Of a stretch of DNA of 64,000 nucleotides, positions 48,580 to 63,993 are shown in pieces (within the stretch, counting starts at the first letter, position 1; each line of letters starts with the position of its first letter). Where the stretch lies: NCBI RefSeq assembly GCF_041260155.1, contig NC_091933.1, forward strand, positions 23,094,599 to 23,158,598. The letters are read 5' to 3'. The DNA comes from Ptychodera flava. Lineage: Eukaryota; Hemichordata; Enteropneusta; Ptychoderidae. The notes below the pieces were generated by a model. The model was not told the origin of the DNA. It saw only the letters and a list, made by a program, of their open reading frames with translations, and did no database searches. The position numbers and the translations under genes are program-made.

Positions 48580-51109
48580 ACCCTGCACTTGAATTGAAAG
48601 AATATAATCATGAAGAATTATCAAAGATAAAAAAGTTGCTAAGAATGAGATTGAGCCGTATCAGGGTGTCACATTACTACCAATATTCAATTCTTTGGAT
48701 AGGTTGATACACCGAAAACGGCTTGGCAACAGTTGTTTACGGCAACTTGATATTTACAAAAACTCCACAAGTCACTATTGATTTTAGATTTATTACTATT
48801 TAATATTTCTTAGGGTCAATTGTTCATTAACAGCATAGCTGAAAGTGATACTCTTATAGAAAATAGCAGTGGTTTGCTTGTCAAGTGGACACACAGAAGG
48901 TATATTGGTAAAATGGGGCTGCAAGGGGCATTTTTTCTTTATTCTAACACAAAACTGAGGTACTGCAACCATGTACACTTCTGGATGTGAACACATTTTA
49001 TTTAACTCTTGGCTGAAAGTGGCAAGAGTAAAGATTGGTGGACCCAGACTGTATTTTACATTAATCACCAGTAACCTAGGGAGTCGTGATGGTCAGAATA
49101 GAGTACATATCTAGAGGCCCATAATACTCAGCAGTCTGTATCCACCGATCTGCGCTCTCGCAGAGAAAATCCAACACTTATTTTAAAAGTATCTGGTGAG
49201 ATTTTTATGGTGTCTGGCAGACTTGTAACCAGTACACACCGTTTGTTGACAGACAAGCCAAGCGATTTCCCCTTTCCTGCACCTCCACTAAAACACAAAA
49301 TACAATTTTATATAAAGTTCTTTAATATCAGAAAAGCAAATTGCTCAATATGCATCTGTGACTGATTGAGGTAATATCAGGATACACCTGTGCAATGTGG
49401 TCAACAAGATGGGTAAACTCAATACCTGGCACTGAGATTCCTCCCTTTCTGATGAAAAAGAAAACAAGATCTTCACAGCTATGTTAGTACAAAAGGCAGA
49501 CACACAAAAACTGTGTTATAAAAACTTTTTAAATTATTTAATAAGCGATGTTGAATTTGACATGTTCATGAGCTTGCCTTTCACAAAATATGCAGTCATT
49601 AATGAAATCACAAAAGTTCAATACAAGTGGGTTAGATGCTTCCGTACAAGGGCCTGTTTTGTTAAATACCGTGTTTAGACATTTCTCGATGTCAGATGAG
49701 ATGTTAATGAAATAAACCACTGTAGACTCTGTGAGAGAAAATCCAAACCAAGACGCAAAATCATAGACAATGGAAACATTTCCTAAGGATCTTTTACAGG
49801 TAATCTGCCCCTTATGATCCAAATATTAACTATTTTCACAAACTTGAACTATTCCTTATGAAAATGAAAACAATCCACTGGGTTGTCCGTCGGCAATTTT
49901 TCTGTGAACAGAGACAAATTTACCTTATCAAACATCTGAGATTTAAAGTGGCTGCCTCTTTCTGCGTGACTGAAATACATTTTCATAATCCCCGACCTGA
50001 AAAAAAGATCATCACTTGGGTATTCAAAATGACCAACAACAAAATTTATCACCTCGAAAAAAATGACATATTTTGGAAGACTCTCATGTTTCCATTGAAA
50101 ACCTCTCTTACTGGGATATGTGTTTTACATTTTAAGTTGGCTTGGTTTGGGAATTTTCACGCACACTGAACCCAGAAAAAAGCAAACCAATTTGAAATTC
50201 AGCATAACTTGAAAGAATACTTGTCCAAGGGTTTGGAATGTTACCTTTGTTTAAAGAGAAGAGAAGAACACACAATAAGGAATAGGGAATCAAATAATAC
50301 AAAAGCACTATGTTTTAGCTATGCCTGTACATCTACAACAAAAAAACAAACAAGTGAGATAAAGATGAAGGAAAGACCTTAGAAAATGCACAATTTTTTG
50401 TTAAGAGAGTTGTGTGAAAGTTCAAGGTACCTCCTCCGTCATTGTGGTGTACTGTACATACTATGTGTAAAAAAGATCAAAGTGGGATTTCAACCACTAT
50501 GAATTTTACTTTGTATCAGTAAAGTTCCTATGCACCAAGCTAATGCCATGTAACTGCTGGTAATTTAAGAAGTACTCACAGAGCCTCGTGACTTAGCCAG
50601 CATTGCTCATCATGTTGACAGCTGACAGACACAACACTGAATTACATTACAAGTACAGAATAGTCCCACAGGCATGCTTCATTCACATCTCTTTTTAACC
50701 CATAAAATCCTTCTACTGGGTCAGTATTACTTGTGCATATGCACTGCAGTAGAATGTTATTGAACGCCAAAGTGCTGGCAAAACAACTTCTAATGTTGCA
50801 TATACAAGTGAAAAATGGGTCAACTTTGGCTACAGTTCTTTTTGAAACTGGGCAGCACCCACCAGTGAGTTGAATACCCTGAACAGCGCAGAAAATACAA
50901 GTCTAGGTAAACTGTCCAATCTTGCTGAGAACTATGGCATTTACTGAAGATGTAGAAGTGGGACATGTTGAAGTTCCTGTACTTGTTTGACATGAAGGTT
51001 AGTCTCTGCTGGACTCCAGTGACTGTACTCTTGGCATTCTCTGTAAGTTTTTCACATAAACACTCTTTGCACCATTATTATTATTACATCTAGAGAGACG
51101 CATCCCAGT
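48580..51109. other. Convergent intergenic DNA and probable 3' UTR of ARIH2
   Basis: No exon-like frame was found. Minus-strand AATAAA words at 48,938-48,943 and 48,789-48,794 are candidates for the end of the ARIH2 transcript, which would then have a 2.2-2.3 kb 3' UTR. The two genes meet tail to tail within a few hundred bases. Confidence 0.35.
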
Positions 51110-54100
51110 TTAAGCTACCAGGAAATCTTTGAGTAAAGTCTGCCTTCTCTTCTCGGCAATGTCCATCTGGTTTTCCAGGTCCTGATGGAATGAACAAATG
51201 CAAGAGTTACTGTTCATGGTCAGGGACTTCGGAATAGCATCACCTCCACACAAAGGCAGTGAAACATTTGATGACATTTTTGAAGTTACACTATACACTT
51301 CAAGTTATCACATGGACAATGAATTAAAGCACTCTGTGTAAACATACTTATGTTTCCCACTCCTGAATGCACTAGATCAAAGAATTCCAGGGTGTCATCA
51401 ACCATCTTGCAATTTGAAATTATCTTAGGGGGTTACACTTCTTTCTATTACTTATGAAAGGCCCCCTAGCACACATACATTATCACCAAGGATGACAAGG
51501 GCCTATTATTACCAGGTGTACATTTTGTAGACCTGGACAAAAGACGGTCTCATACCCAAGTTTGGTTGCAAGATGGATGCTTTCACTGCACATCTACTTT
51601 GGTCAACATTTGTTCTACACATAGAGAACATCACAGAAAGACTACGGTGCTGCTTGCAAAACACTTCATGATTCTTACCCCTCTGTCTGTTGTCTCTGCT
51701 CTTTCCACTTTCCAGGACAGGTTCTCTATCTCTGCCTCCAGTTGAGCTTGCTGGTATTCAAACAGTTTCTTCCTGGGACCAGAGTCCATGTAGTATGCAT
51801 ATGGGTAAGTGTATTGTAATGTGTAGCGGCACTGTAGGAGACAAAAAAGAACCAACTTGTTACACAAGATTTACCTTTCGCCCATCACAATTGTAACATG
51901 CACCTAGGCATACATTGCCATTTTGTCAGATAACCTTTTAACGTGCAGAAACTGATCATAATACCTGTCTTTTTCATTTGTGACATACCTTTGCCAGCAA
52001 TGAGGCCGCATCAAGTAAATATTGCCAGTCAATCCAAGTTCCAGCGCTGTTCATCACTTTCTCTTCTATTCTTTGGTTGATTTTCTTTAGAGTCTCTTGT
52101 TCCAGTCTCAAACTCTTGGAGTGGTTCTCCCACTGAAGGAAAGTACAGATTAAAAAAATTATTCATTTTGGTCATCACACGCATGATCACTGAATGCACT
52201 TTTATACACACCCTAAACAGGTTCTTAGCAATACCGACATTGACTTCATTAACATCACCATCATCATCGTTGTCATCACCATCATCATCATCATCAATGT
52301 TGCTGCTGACATCTTCATCATCATCAACCTTATCATCATAAATGCAATTATCATCATCACTGTTATCATCGTGTCATCATAATAATAATTATGATGAAGG
52401 TGATGATGAAGGTGATGATGATGATGATGATAATGATGGTTATTATTATCATTATCATATTATCTATGCCAATGTCAGTGTTGTAAGTCCTCTTCATCAT
52501 CATCCTTATCATCTCAACCATCAAAACAACAAAATCCTGCTTTCACATATGAAAAGAATGATTTCTTGTGAGTCCAAAATAAAAGCAAGCTGGCATCCTA
52601 GTGACCTTACCCTTTCAAAATAGAAGAGGTATTTCTTCAGGGCCTCTCTGGCCTGCACGTGTACAGATTCATTAGCAATGTTGGGGTTCTCCTTGTAGCG
52701 GCTACATTCGTAGTACTCACTGCCGTGATTCTTCCAGTCTGAAATGTACCAAGGGTCATGCACACCATCTCATTAGAAGAATCATGAATTATTATATTCT
52801 TTTTCTAAAATGCCCGACCATCCCATTCAGTATTGAATGCAGCACAAGCCTGGGTTGATGGCGTGAGGCCTCTATAAAGCAAATATCTGTGAGGATTTGC
52901 CGATAACATTTGGCAAATTTCATCAAACATGACATATGCCTCTTCTCTCTGCTGTTACATTTCGTAATATTTGCATCTGTTCAGAAATCAATTTCACTGT
53001 TCTTCCCTGAGGCATCAACATTGTATGGTACATCTCTCAGATATCTTTTATCACTGCTCCACATTTAACACCATTCACAATAACACAGTTTTCAGGCAAA
53101 TTCATCAACCATTTATTCTCAAACACAGCTGTGCACTGAAGGTGAATTCCACTCTTGTTCTGAAGTAAATGACCTCATACTCTGAGATAGACTACACTCT
53201 GCTTAGGGTATAATTTTATCAAACCAGACAATGACAGTGAATTGTTTGTCTTGGTATTTGCCATGCATGATCAATTAGGTATGATGGGTGCCGGTACATA
53301 GCAAAACCTAAATGAAAGGCACAGAGGATACAATAAGTTTTGAAACTATCTTTTTTAAGATCACTGTCAACTGGTACCATTACCTAATTAGGGGAAGAGC
53401 TTGATAAAATGGTTTACCACATATGGCAGATATAAGTTAAAAAAGTTGAGAGTGAGCTTACCTCCTAAGCACATCCAACAGAAATCATGTTTGCACTTAA
53501 AGCATTGCTGAAAATGAAGAAAAAAAAGAGTCATTTAGAGAAGGAATCAAACAAATATGTCATATCTGGGACAAAAAATCACAACAACTAGCTATAACAT
53601 GCATGACCTTCACTGACATTGATAAATTAAACTGAAAGCAATTGTATTTGCACGATGCACTCATAGCAGCAAGAGCTGTTGACATGAAGTTTGTTTTACT
53701 TTGCACACCATGTGTTATTATCAGTACATTTATAAAATCATATCATGTATCATTTTGAAAGTTTGGCTTACCATATGATTGCATCCACCATTCTTCTCGA
53801 TACACACACTGCATTTGGGACACTGAAAGAGACAGCATAGACTACATCAAACTGCTGTAACCGTGGTAAAAAGATTTCTGTGATGATTACAAAATATGCT
53901 TGATTTCATAACTTTTCTTGTTTATCTTAAAATAGTGTTTGTAACAGTTGTGCAAAGCATTTTTCTCTGAACTACATTAATTCCCCTCTGAACTCAATGA
54001 AGAGTCGCCCCTGAAGATTTACCCCTGCGACTACCATCTTTTCTCTGGTAATGGTGCTAACTCTGAAACTGACTGCAATTTCAATGATTGAAGACTTGCA

Positions 54101-57100
54101 ATGAATGACTATTACAAACTAATGCCCTTTATCTATTTAACCCTTAAACCACTAGCCTATAGGACAGTGCTGTTTCCAATAGGGTGTTCCCACTGTTTTC
54201 AACAGGGTTGGAGGACCTTTACACAGAAAAATGGGGTTAAAAGAGTGAAAGGGACAAGGTATGCCCAAAGTGGCCTGCAAAAAGGTAGTATTTCAAACAC
54301 CTCATTCAATAAACGCAAATTCTTACAGAACTATGTAAACTGCTGTTTGGCATTAAATCAAGCTGTTCAGAACTGGAAATTGTGTTTTTCCACACAAATG
54401 AGTGATGGCCACTCCAGGAAAGATTGTTGTACTGTACAGAGGAACCTGTGAGGATCAAAACCATTTTGTTGACTTACATCTTTAGTGTGTGCACTGATGT
54501 AATTTGCAGTCTCTGAATCATCTCTGCATTTAGTTAGCCATCGTTTGATAGTTTCACAGTCTGTAGGGGCATGGTAGATATTACCACATCTGAAACTTGG
54601 AATCAGAAAAAAACACCATATTCTAAATTCCGTTAACATTGAATTCAGAGGAAATGTGCCAGATAAAAGAGCGATGAACTCACGAAATTATTACAAGTTA
54701 AACAACCACTCATTTACCTACGTCAAAATTCTGAATAAACATCCTTTAGAGCTTACCAAAATGAGACATTGCACTTGCTGCATGTAGCACGCTTTGCTGC
54801 GGGGATTTCAGCTTTCATCACAATCTCACAGTTGCGGCCAGGACAGAAGCATAAGTTGTAATGACTCTGTCAAGAGGTGAGGAAAAAGATAAATTGACCA
54901 CTAGACTGACACCATCAACAATCATAGGCTGAAGGCTGTGTCCAAGCATGGCCTCAATAAAGCCTATTTGATGTAAAAAATCACATTGACTCCAAAAATA
55001 TTTCACATGTTACATGTACTGTATCGATATAGGAGTGACTAAAAAAATTCCTGAGATTGACTCAGAGTTCAGAATGACAGAAAGCCTAAAAGTCACCCAG
55101 CTCTGATCTCTAAATTTTATATACTTTGCATGTCCTCCTATTAATTCATCAAAGAACTTGGCCCAATGAAAATCTCTACAAAGCCATATCAATGAAGTGA
55201 ATTATTCTCTCCTCTCAGTCTGTTACAAAATGGAAACCTCTTCCTGGTTATTCAGGTCATCTTTGAAAGAATGAAGTCACACACTTACCTGCACATGGTC
55301 TTTGAAGGTAAAATACTTAAATTTTTTAACTATATCTTCTCTAACTAGAAGTGGGGATACAAAATCTTCAAGGGCAACTATATTGCAGTTGTTTGCCATG
55401 CACTGAATACCTGAAATGAAACCCAACATCAAGACATGTTAGTTACTTGCTACGTGCAATGAACAAAATCAAGGTCATGAGGCTAGCATGACGCTGTTTC
55501 TTTGTAAGTAAGGGACAGCCCTTGTTGGCATGGCTGCAGGGCAAAACATTGTGTATTGACATATGCCTTTTTTTTTTCACTAATGTGGCTTGCAAATCAT
55601 GTAAAACTCTGTACCGGTTTGCATCACACGTCAATGAGGCACTGATAGTACAACATGGAAGTTCAATAAGTGTTTTTCTGCTGTGTTTTGCTCCGACTTC
55701 ATGCCGGTATGTTTACATGGCAAATGAATCAATAACATGTGATATCCCTGTCATTCTTTTGTTGAAGAGACTGTTGGTTATAGAATACACTTGTCAACAC
55801 TGAATGTTTGAAACTTCTTTCCTCAAAGCTACTCTTAGTCTAATTAAATAACTTTATTCAGTAATCATGAATAAAATCATGAGTCAAAACTCACAGATTG
55901 GTCTTAGAGGAATAAATCACGCAACATTTACCAACACTGGAAATTAAAATGGCTCCTATGCCCTGAGTTAACTCTATGTGAAAATTTTAAAATGTTTGAT
56001 TTTCATAAATGCGAGATGGCAAAACCTTCACTCATTCCGGCTCTGAAATAAGTCCACACAAGTACCAGGCCAGTAAATAAGGTAAAAATTTGAGAATCCT
56101 AATTTATGCCCACAGATACACTCTACCCTAAGCCATGATTCAGAGAATGCTGCAGGTATGTTAAACTGCACCATTGAGAAGACCCTGTTTCTCTGTCCAC
56201 ATATACTGATAACAAAATCTGACAAATTAGACTATTCGTGGATATTCTTCTGTGTGTATGCACATGTACTAACAAGAGTGCTTTGCCCGCACTTCCCACA
56301 CATTTGCACTGTATGAAACCATTTACAAGGATACCCTATTATATTCCCAGGCCATTCATGTCGTAATATACATGTTATGGTTTTGTTTTGGACTCAACAA
56401 TTGCTCAGGGTATGTTTTCAGGGCTAATATCCAGTCATTAAAGCTAAACTACAACAGTACTGCAGCTGTTTTGTTGGTACACTGGTTTTGACAAACCACC
56501 TGGTTGTTATTATTCATGTCACTGAATCCATATTCTCATTGTGATACACATACATTAAGGTTTTATTGTTGCTGTTTGACACACTCATTATCCACCTACA
56601 TGTGTTTTCAATCATCCATAAAATTTATATTACCAGCATAGACATAAAGTTTGTAATAATTTTCCCTGTAAAAACCTCACTGGCATTTGAATGAAATTCC
56701 AAAAAGTACTACCAGCAAATAGATGACCACAGGTCTTGTTTGAATTCAGATAGTAGAGTGAAATTGCAGACATCATCATGCTGTTATCAAAGAAGTTGAG
56801 ATCAGGGAACATCTCTTCTAACCAAATGCATTACTTTGTACTGTGTACTTTGCCATACCTTCATAAAACTGATTCAAAAAATAGCTCAACCACTATTTTC
56901 AGAGGGTCTACGGTTCAACCGAAAATGTCAACTGTGTAATTGATAGCAGTTATTTGAATCCCAGAAGCTCCAGGCCACAAGAAAAGGTGGGTGATATTAC
57001 ACAGTAGGTATTTCAAACCATAAATATTATAATGTGGAAGATGCTCTCCATAATAATTTACAGTAAAATAAGTCACCTAGTAGTCAAGTTCACTAGGCAG

Positions 57101-60100
57101 TTGTTGGCTTATTTCCGATGTGATTTTGAAAATAAATACAGAGTGTGTACGCTCTCATCTATAAATGCTTATACAGTCACCTGTAATCTAAATATGCCCA
57201 TATATGGTCAAAGGGGCATTCCTTCGTATTCAAAATGCCCATGTGAGGCATCTGTGATTGGTTAGATTTTCTTTCCATGGTAACTGTGGCAAAATTGGAA
57301 CAGGTGACAGTATACCTTTAATAGTGTCTCTGATTTTTAACATGGAAATGCATCATTTTCCTGTTTGGGCATTCTCAACAGAAGAGCTGTTTCGTTTTTG
57401 GTTGTTTATTTAAAGCCTCAGAATTTACGAGCGTTATGAGTATTCTCAGACATCAACAACATCACATACCTGAGTATTCATGACATGACACATAAAAATG
57501 TATGTTTCTACGCCATCATAAGTAATTGTGAAGGGAAACCCTCAGTCTACAGTTGTTCAGAGTTACATTCTTCATGCACGCTCCCAGACAAAGCTACACA
57601 CCTCTTTGTTGTAATGGTGAATTAATAATAATTTTTTGAAGGCTAAATCAGGTTTAAAGGTTATCTATTTGAGAGTTGCTGTATTGAAAGAGCATGACTG
57701 ATGGAGATTGGGTTCGCACTCAACAGTTTTACCAATCAACATAATCCTAGAGGGTCAAATTTTGCAGATGAAGCTGTAGGGGTCCCCCTAGGAAAACCCC
57801 ATTTATTTCATGATGAAATTGGGCCCAGCCTTCTTCAGCTGCCTTGATAGAATAGTTCAGAGAGGACTGACTTGTTGTAGAGCCGACTGACCTGTAGAGA
57901 CGCCATCTTTCACAAGGACAGAGAAGTGCATAGTCCAGCAGTCCTTGCAGAAGTAATGTCCACAGGACAGGGCTTTCAGCTTATCAAGACTGCATTTCTG
58001 TAAACAGACAGGGCACTGTTGATTCTTTGGAGGAGCACTGCTCTGTTGGGAAAACAAAACGAGAAAGGGTGACTTCAGAAATCATGATGGATATACGTTG
58101 ATTGAAGTTAAACCAACCAAGGATTCCAAGATCAAAGATGACTATCCCTAAAGATTCTAAATTTGCTTTTCTCCTTATGCTCAAATATATTGATAGGGCT
58201 ATGATGTAAATTAGCAAATCCAGGATCATAAACATTGTTGTTTGCAGGCTGCTCAGTACACAAAATAATGGAGTGGTCACTTTTGGTAATAGTTTGACTA
58301 GAATGTCTACAAAAAGCAACAGAATCTATCTAAAACACCCATCTTTGAGTCTACAAATATACTCCCCTTCCCCTGCTGATTGTACAATTCAGAGTATAAT
58401 GGGTACATTGAGGTTGTGACTGAGACCACATAAACTCATGACATTTTAATGATTGTCTGCAAACAATATTCCCGTGAGAGAATTCTGTGACAACACTGGC
58501 TGTACAAGACAAACTCACAAGGTCATGGGATACCAAACTGTATCTGTATAATAGAAACACCCGGGCAAGACATACATAATCATGATTTGAAGCCTGTGTA
58601 AGCACATAATTTTTTGCATTGTTTACAAACAATCACACAATAAGGACTTTATATTATAATCTTTTTTTCATCAGATCTATTTCCAATATCACAGAGAGAA
58701 ATGAAAGGTTTCTGGCAGATATTTGGTTGTAGAAACCTGTCATTACAGGCTGAAACAATCTATTTCTGAAATTTGAGCACGATATTTTCTCATTCACTCA
58801 GTGACAGTAAAATAAAATAAAAAAGCTCTTTATCACCTGATAAGTTGTAAAATGAAACGGTCATATCAGGGAGAATTTTTTGCATGATGCAAAAGCATTT
58901 GTCAACAGTGACCACTTCTACAAGAATATTGAAATGAGTAAATCCTAAGAAAGATTATTTTTGGTTTCACGTCCTTGTGAAATAACAAGAGTGCAATAAA
59001 ATGGCACATGGCCATGTTCACAAAACAGTTGTAAAATGGCAGACTTTGAAAAGACACTCATGTCACTACACACCTGCATGTATTCATGTATTCATCATAC
59101 AGCTTCTGGTATTCTTTATTGTTGCACCACAAATTCAAATATGCATGTGAAAATGAGCCCCAATACCAATGATTAACACGATATCACTTCTCACATAAAA
59201 GTGCACAGCATTCAAAACCAAAGAAAGTCATGGCAGTATCAACATTGTGTAATTTTGAAAAATTTTGACTTACTTTAGATTTCCTAGCACACGGTGGCGG
59301 TATTATGTGGGACTCTACCAGAAGATTGGTTTTATCTTCTGAATTTCTGTTCAATAAAAGATATTTATAGAATTAATAAATGTTTATGTTATTATGAATA
59401 ACGTTGCATAACACAGCAATGATATAAAGCAACAGCAATTGTATATCTGGCTGTAGCTGAATATCGTCACAATATGTATGAAATTGAAACATGTTGCCAG
59501 CTTTGCAAAGCTAAGGGCATGAAATGCATACCTTCATAGCTTATTTGACCATGAAATTGCAACAGATGTTGCCTTTCAGGGGCTTTGTTTATCAAACATG
59601 CCTTGACTTGCTTCATACATTACAAGCTGACGTTAAATTTCCATCGATAAGAATAGCATTTGAGAGCACGCATACAGTGAGAAATAAACAGTAATAACGT
59701 AAAGTAGATACCTGACTAAATTCTACACTGTCACACATGTAATGAATACAATATACTTACCTCTGTAGAAGGTCTGCTAGCACCCAATTATGCATTTTCA
59801 AAAGCACTTTAGCACTTGTAGGAGACACCTAAACACAGAAGACAAATCGCATATTTTCGTAGATTTGAGTGAAATAACACATGCACAATTTTCTTAGCAA
59901 CAAAGATATTTTACTTGTGTTCACTAATTTTCGTCAACATACTTCAGTACCTTCCCTTGTATAGCAAGGGTAGGTTATTCCCTTTTTTGGAGAAGGCTTA
60001 CACTAATGGACTTTTTTATCTGTGTGATGTAATTTACAGAAAATGTGTCTGGGCATAAAGATTATGAATATCACACGACTTTAATTTGGATCATCTGTAT

Positions 60101-60662
60101 CATATTGTTCCAGTGAATTTTCAAGGTGTACATTGAACAGTATGCTGTACATGTACTAACCAATACATGTATATGTTTGGTAGACACTGAAAATATTATG
60201 TTAATCTTCAACAAGTATTCTCATAAAAAAATATAAAATATTTTGCAGCTGTATGAGAGATATATTGTGTCTGTGACATTACAAAAATCCGAATTTATCT
60301 AAAGCATTAAGACTTGCTGTGCTTTTACGTAAAATCACCTATCTTATTCACTCTGAAAAACAAACCAAAATGCATCTAGTAATATTTTGGAAAATGTGCG
60401 AAAAAGTAATTCTCACCTTTAGTGCCTTACTTGCTTTGTCTACCTGCTCAGACAGGTATTTTTCCACCTCCTCCATTGTCAAGCACTGGAGTTCAAAATA
60501 TTCTGGGTCATCCTTCTTGTCATAGGGCTTGTCTCCATCTTCATGGTCGTCGTTGTCATAGTAATCGTACATGTCATCATCCTCTACATCGTCACCATAG
60601 TCACTGTTGTCCTCGCCGTAGTCGCTGTCATCAGACGCCTGGCTATTCATGTCGACCGACAT
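51110..60662 (-). CDS. ARIH2: E3 ubiquitin-protein ligase ariadne-2
   Basis: Thirteen coding exons: 60,417-60,662; 59,761-59,828; 59,274-59,346; 57,892-58,042; 55,289-55,410; 54,757-54,866; 54,478-54,595; 53,772-53,822; 53,462-53,507; 52,611-52,738; 51,989-52,132; 51,679-51,831; 51,110-51,181. The 1,482 bases encode 493 residues, the family length. Order: acidic N-terminus (1-60), UBA-like region, RING1 from Cys139 (CPVC, then [10 protein letters not shown]), IBR (about 205-270, [22 protein letters not shown]), RING2 from Cys297 ([29 protein letters not shown]) and the helical Ariadne domain to the end. The RING2 catalytic Cys falls at residue 310, as in the human enzyme. RBR ligases accept ubiquitin from an E2 such as UBE2L3 onto this cysteine. 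ARIH2 works with neddylated cullin-5 ligases. Zinc ligands look intact. Acceptor choice at exon 7 (AAG) follows from phase. Confidence 0.97.
52245..52515. repeat. Inverted microsatellite (CAT)n then (ATG)n in an ARIH2 intron
   Basis: About 130 bases of CAT/ATC units on the plus strand give way at about 52,380 to ATG/GAT units. The second half is therefore complementary to the first, and the tract could fold into a long hairpin. A shorter CAT run follows at 52,493-52,513. It lies between ARIH2 exons 10 and 11, well away from the splice sites. Confidence 0.8.
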
Positions 60663-63600
60663 TGTGGAAATGATAGTCCAATGACCGGTTTGACAACTGC
60701 AAGGTCCCGACCCTTTTACCTGCAGAGTGATTAAAGTAAATCCGCATAATCTCTGGCTTAATTTAGCTCATGACAACAGAATGTAGTTTCAAAAAATATG
60801 TTCAATGCATATTTCCAAGCATATAGATCACTGGTTGCCTAACAACTGTTATTACCCTGAACTCACAAGTCCTATTGTCATTAAGGAAAAACTGTCCAAC
60901 AACGAAGCTAATTTCAGTTTTTCTACACTGATGTCACGATTTCAATGAGATACAAACAAACAAACACTGGACAAATACCATGTAAAGAGACTTCAGATAC
61001 ATTCACCAAGTAGCGATAGGGATGTATACATCTTCAGGATATCCTCTGTGCTAGCTCATTAGCAATTCAATACTTGTATCTCATATTCACGAAAGGCTAT
61101 TATATTTGCAATTGTACTAAAAATAGAGTCCAATGACTTTGAGAGATGAGATATTTCATACACACTGTAAAAGCATTAATTACCAGTATTCATTAGAGTT
61201 CAGGTTCACTATTTTTACTGACAGATGAAACAGTTGAAGCCTGGAGAAAAAATTGAATATTAAGCGACTGATTGCTTTAATGGCAAATAAGTAAACTTAA
61301 ATTCCAAGTGAGACATAGATGTGTCAAACATCAAACTGGTAAATTTAATCCCTCACTAATAAACCAATGCTTTCATTGTAACCCTTATCCTGCCTGGTTG
61401 TATAAACTCCCTATCTGTTGATTCAGTAACAATAGAGCCAAACCCTTTAGTATTCCTGTTCATATTTTCATCCCTTTGCCATATACTATGTCACAGTAGA
61501 CAGAGTGAGTAAACATCATGTTTACAGTATCTCTGTTTTTAGGGTTTTTCCAATTTTTGAGTCTTATTAAACGCAACATACGGAACATGTTATGGCTCAT
61601 TAGTTTTAACCTACTGGACCTGACGGTGAAATATGAACTTGGCAGGATAAGGAGTCATTGTGGAACTTTCTGAAAAAAAATCTGGAGATTCTAAAACACT
61701 ATCAGAGTGAAATGTTGTACCACGACAGCCTTCCTTCACAAAATAAGAGAGGGAGCTCAGAAGCTAATAAATTGAATTTAGGGTATTACCGTATTTTGCA
61801 TAACAGCAGATCTGAATAAATAATGGATTGACAGCCCAGCAGATCAATCCCTCTTTAATCGTGGCTTATCCCATTTTTTTGCTAGCTTTGCAGTGTCTGC
61901 TTGCTCAGGGAGCCTCTACTCCCTCAATTTAACCCTCGGCAGAATGTTTGTGAATGGATTAAATCGATAAATGCAATGATGTTGTCGGACGTGACCCATG
62001 AATAGCCAATCATGTCTTTCCTCATGATCAGTGCTGCGCTTTACAAAAGTCAAGATGGCAATGAGTAATGGTAGTGGCAACCTGAAGGAATACATCACTA
62101 ACTTTTTTCCAATAGGAGTTGAATTTAAAGAGCATCAAACGCCTGTGCCAGAAGCAGAACTGTAAATGGCATGGCAGGCCATCTGTTTTGCCAAACCCCT
62201 ATAAGACAACACCAGAAGCATAACTACTTCAGATCGGGCCACAGATTTGAAAGCTGTTGCCTGAATGCTGAACGCAAAGACTGAGCAATGTTTGTGTACA
62301 GGTCAGTTATGAAGACTCTAGGTACACCAACCTAACAAAGCAGTTGACTGGACGATGGTCTTATCCAGCGGGGTTACATTACTACGTTGCAAAGTAATAG
62401 ATTGATATTGAAGGTTTAATTAAATTTGTAAAGGAGACAATGAAAGAGTGAGATGCAGGTGATTGCCATCTGTTCTCCTAGAAATATATGAGCTGCAACT
62501 GTATTGCTAGTCACTTCTCACTCACAGAATCAGCTCTCATTTAGCTTATTCAGTTTCGCTTTCATTCACCAGAGGACTGCATCCTGTCATAGTCCCTTCA
62601 GTCGATGATTGTATCAGTAAATGAATAGGAAAACTGAAGCTTTTGTCTCCCATGAAAATGGATGACCTCACGCTCTATATGCACATTATAAACCAATAGT
62701 TTGATGCACTCATAACAATAAATAACAGTAGATTGTTGGCCATCATACAGTATTTTATTCCCATCCACTCTGCGTAACTATTCATTCCCCGCTTTTCTTT
62801 GCTTTCATATCAGGGTCTGTGCTGAGAGGAAGGTTCTGGTGACAGGAAAAGAGAGTTCCTCTTTTTGTAACAGGTGTTATGGTGCTTACACTACAATACC
62901 TGTTTCCTGATTTGTCATTCAGTCATTTTTTCGTGTATGGGCTCATAGGGACTGGATGAACATTTCATTTGAAATGCAGTTGGTTATTGAAATATTCATG
63001 CATCCCACTAAATGAAATAATTAGACACTCGAAAAAAATTTGACAATTTTACACCCATGATGATACAATGTTGGCATGTACACTGAAGCACATGATCACA
63101 AAAAATAGTTTTGTTTATTTCTGTTTGCCAATGGGGGAATAGAAGTATAGGAGTGGGCATGACACTGTGACTATTGATCTATCGAGATATTTTTTTCTAC
63201 ACTGATACTGGCACACAGACACATTTCGGCAAACATCCAATTTATGTTGAAGTTCTGAGCAAATGTTCACCAAATGGCAAATACAGTAATTATAAGATCT
63301 TCAAGAAACCAAAATTACCATAAAACATGCAACACACGAAATAGCATATTTCACGACTTTCATGTCATGTTGAAAGTTGTTTTCTGTACAGTCTGTTTCT
63401 TTGGAATTACTGACCACTGTTTAATTAACTAGTATGATGGGTACGCCTATCCGGTTTAGCCGGAAAAGCAGTGTTCATTATTATCTCAGTATTTGTACTA
63501 CACTGTGACGGCCATTTGCAAAACGACCACACTAATAAATCTTTCCAGCACGTTCGTTATCTGGTGTCGATCTATATGTCCCTTGTCCAGAGATAAAAAT

Positions 63601-63993
63601 AAAGCTTTAAAGATTCCGGATTCAAGGCCACTACGTCGATATTATGCCGTCGTCACTCTGGAGTAAACATTGCATTTCGTCATGCGAAGGTCAACTGAGT
63701 CACCCAAAGGACTGTATGTGTATTGAAATGTGTGTTCTGACCCACTTCTTCAAAACAATCCACAAAACAACGCCAAACAGAGAGATAATTGACGAAAGCT
63801 TCGAAAATGCTGTCACTCTTGGAGCACATATGTCACCAAAACAACAATATCTGAAAGCGGTGAACAAAAAGTAATTTTCGGAGAGACAGTCACGTTCAAA
63901 ACAAAGAGAAAGGGCTTCGTTTAAATCGCGATAGAATTTCCAGTTCCACATACAAATAAGTAGTGAAGGTCAGGGGACGATGGCACGATTCTT
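60663..63993. other. Upstream or 5' intronic DNA of ARIH2, no coding exon seen
   Basis: A CTGCAG acceptor-like site preceded by a short T-containing run lies near 60,720 on the minus strand, 58 bases before the ATG. The coding exon may therefore begin as a spliced 5' UTR. The rest is AT-rich with no repeats of note. A plus-strand open frame at 63,644-63,874 has coding-like ends but no recognised family and was not called. Confidence 0.35.
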
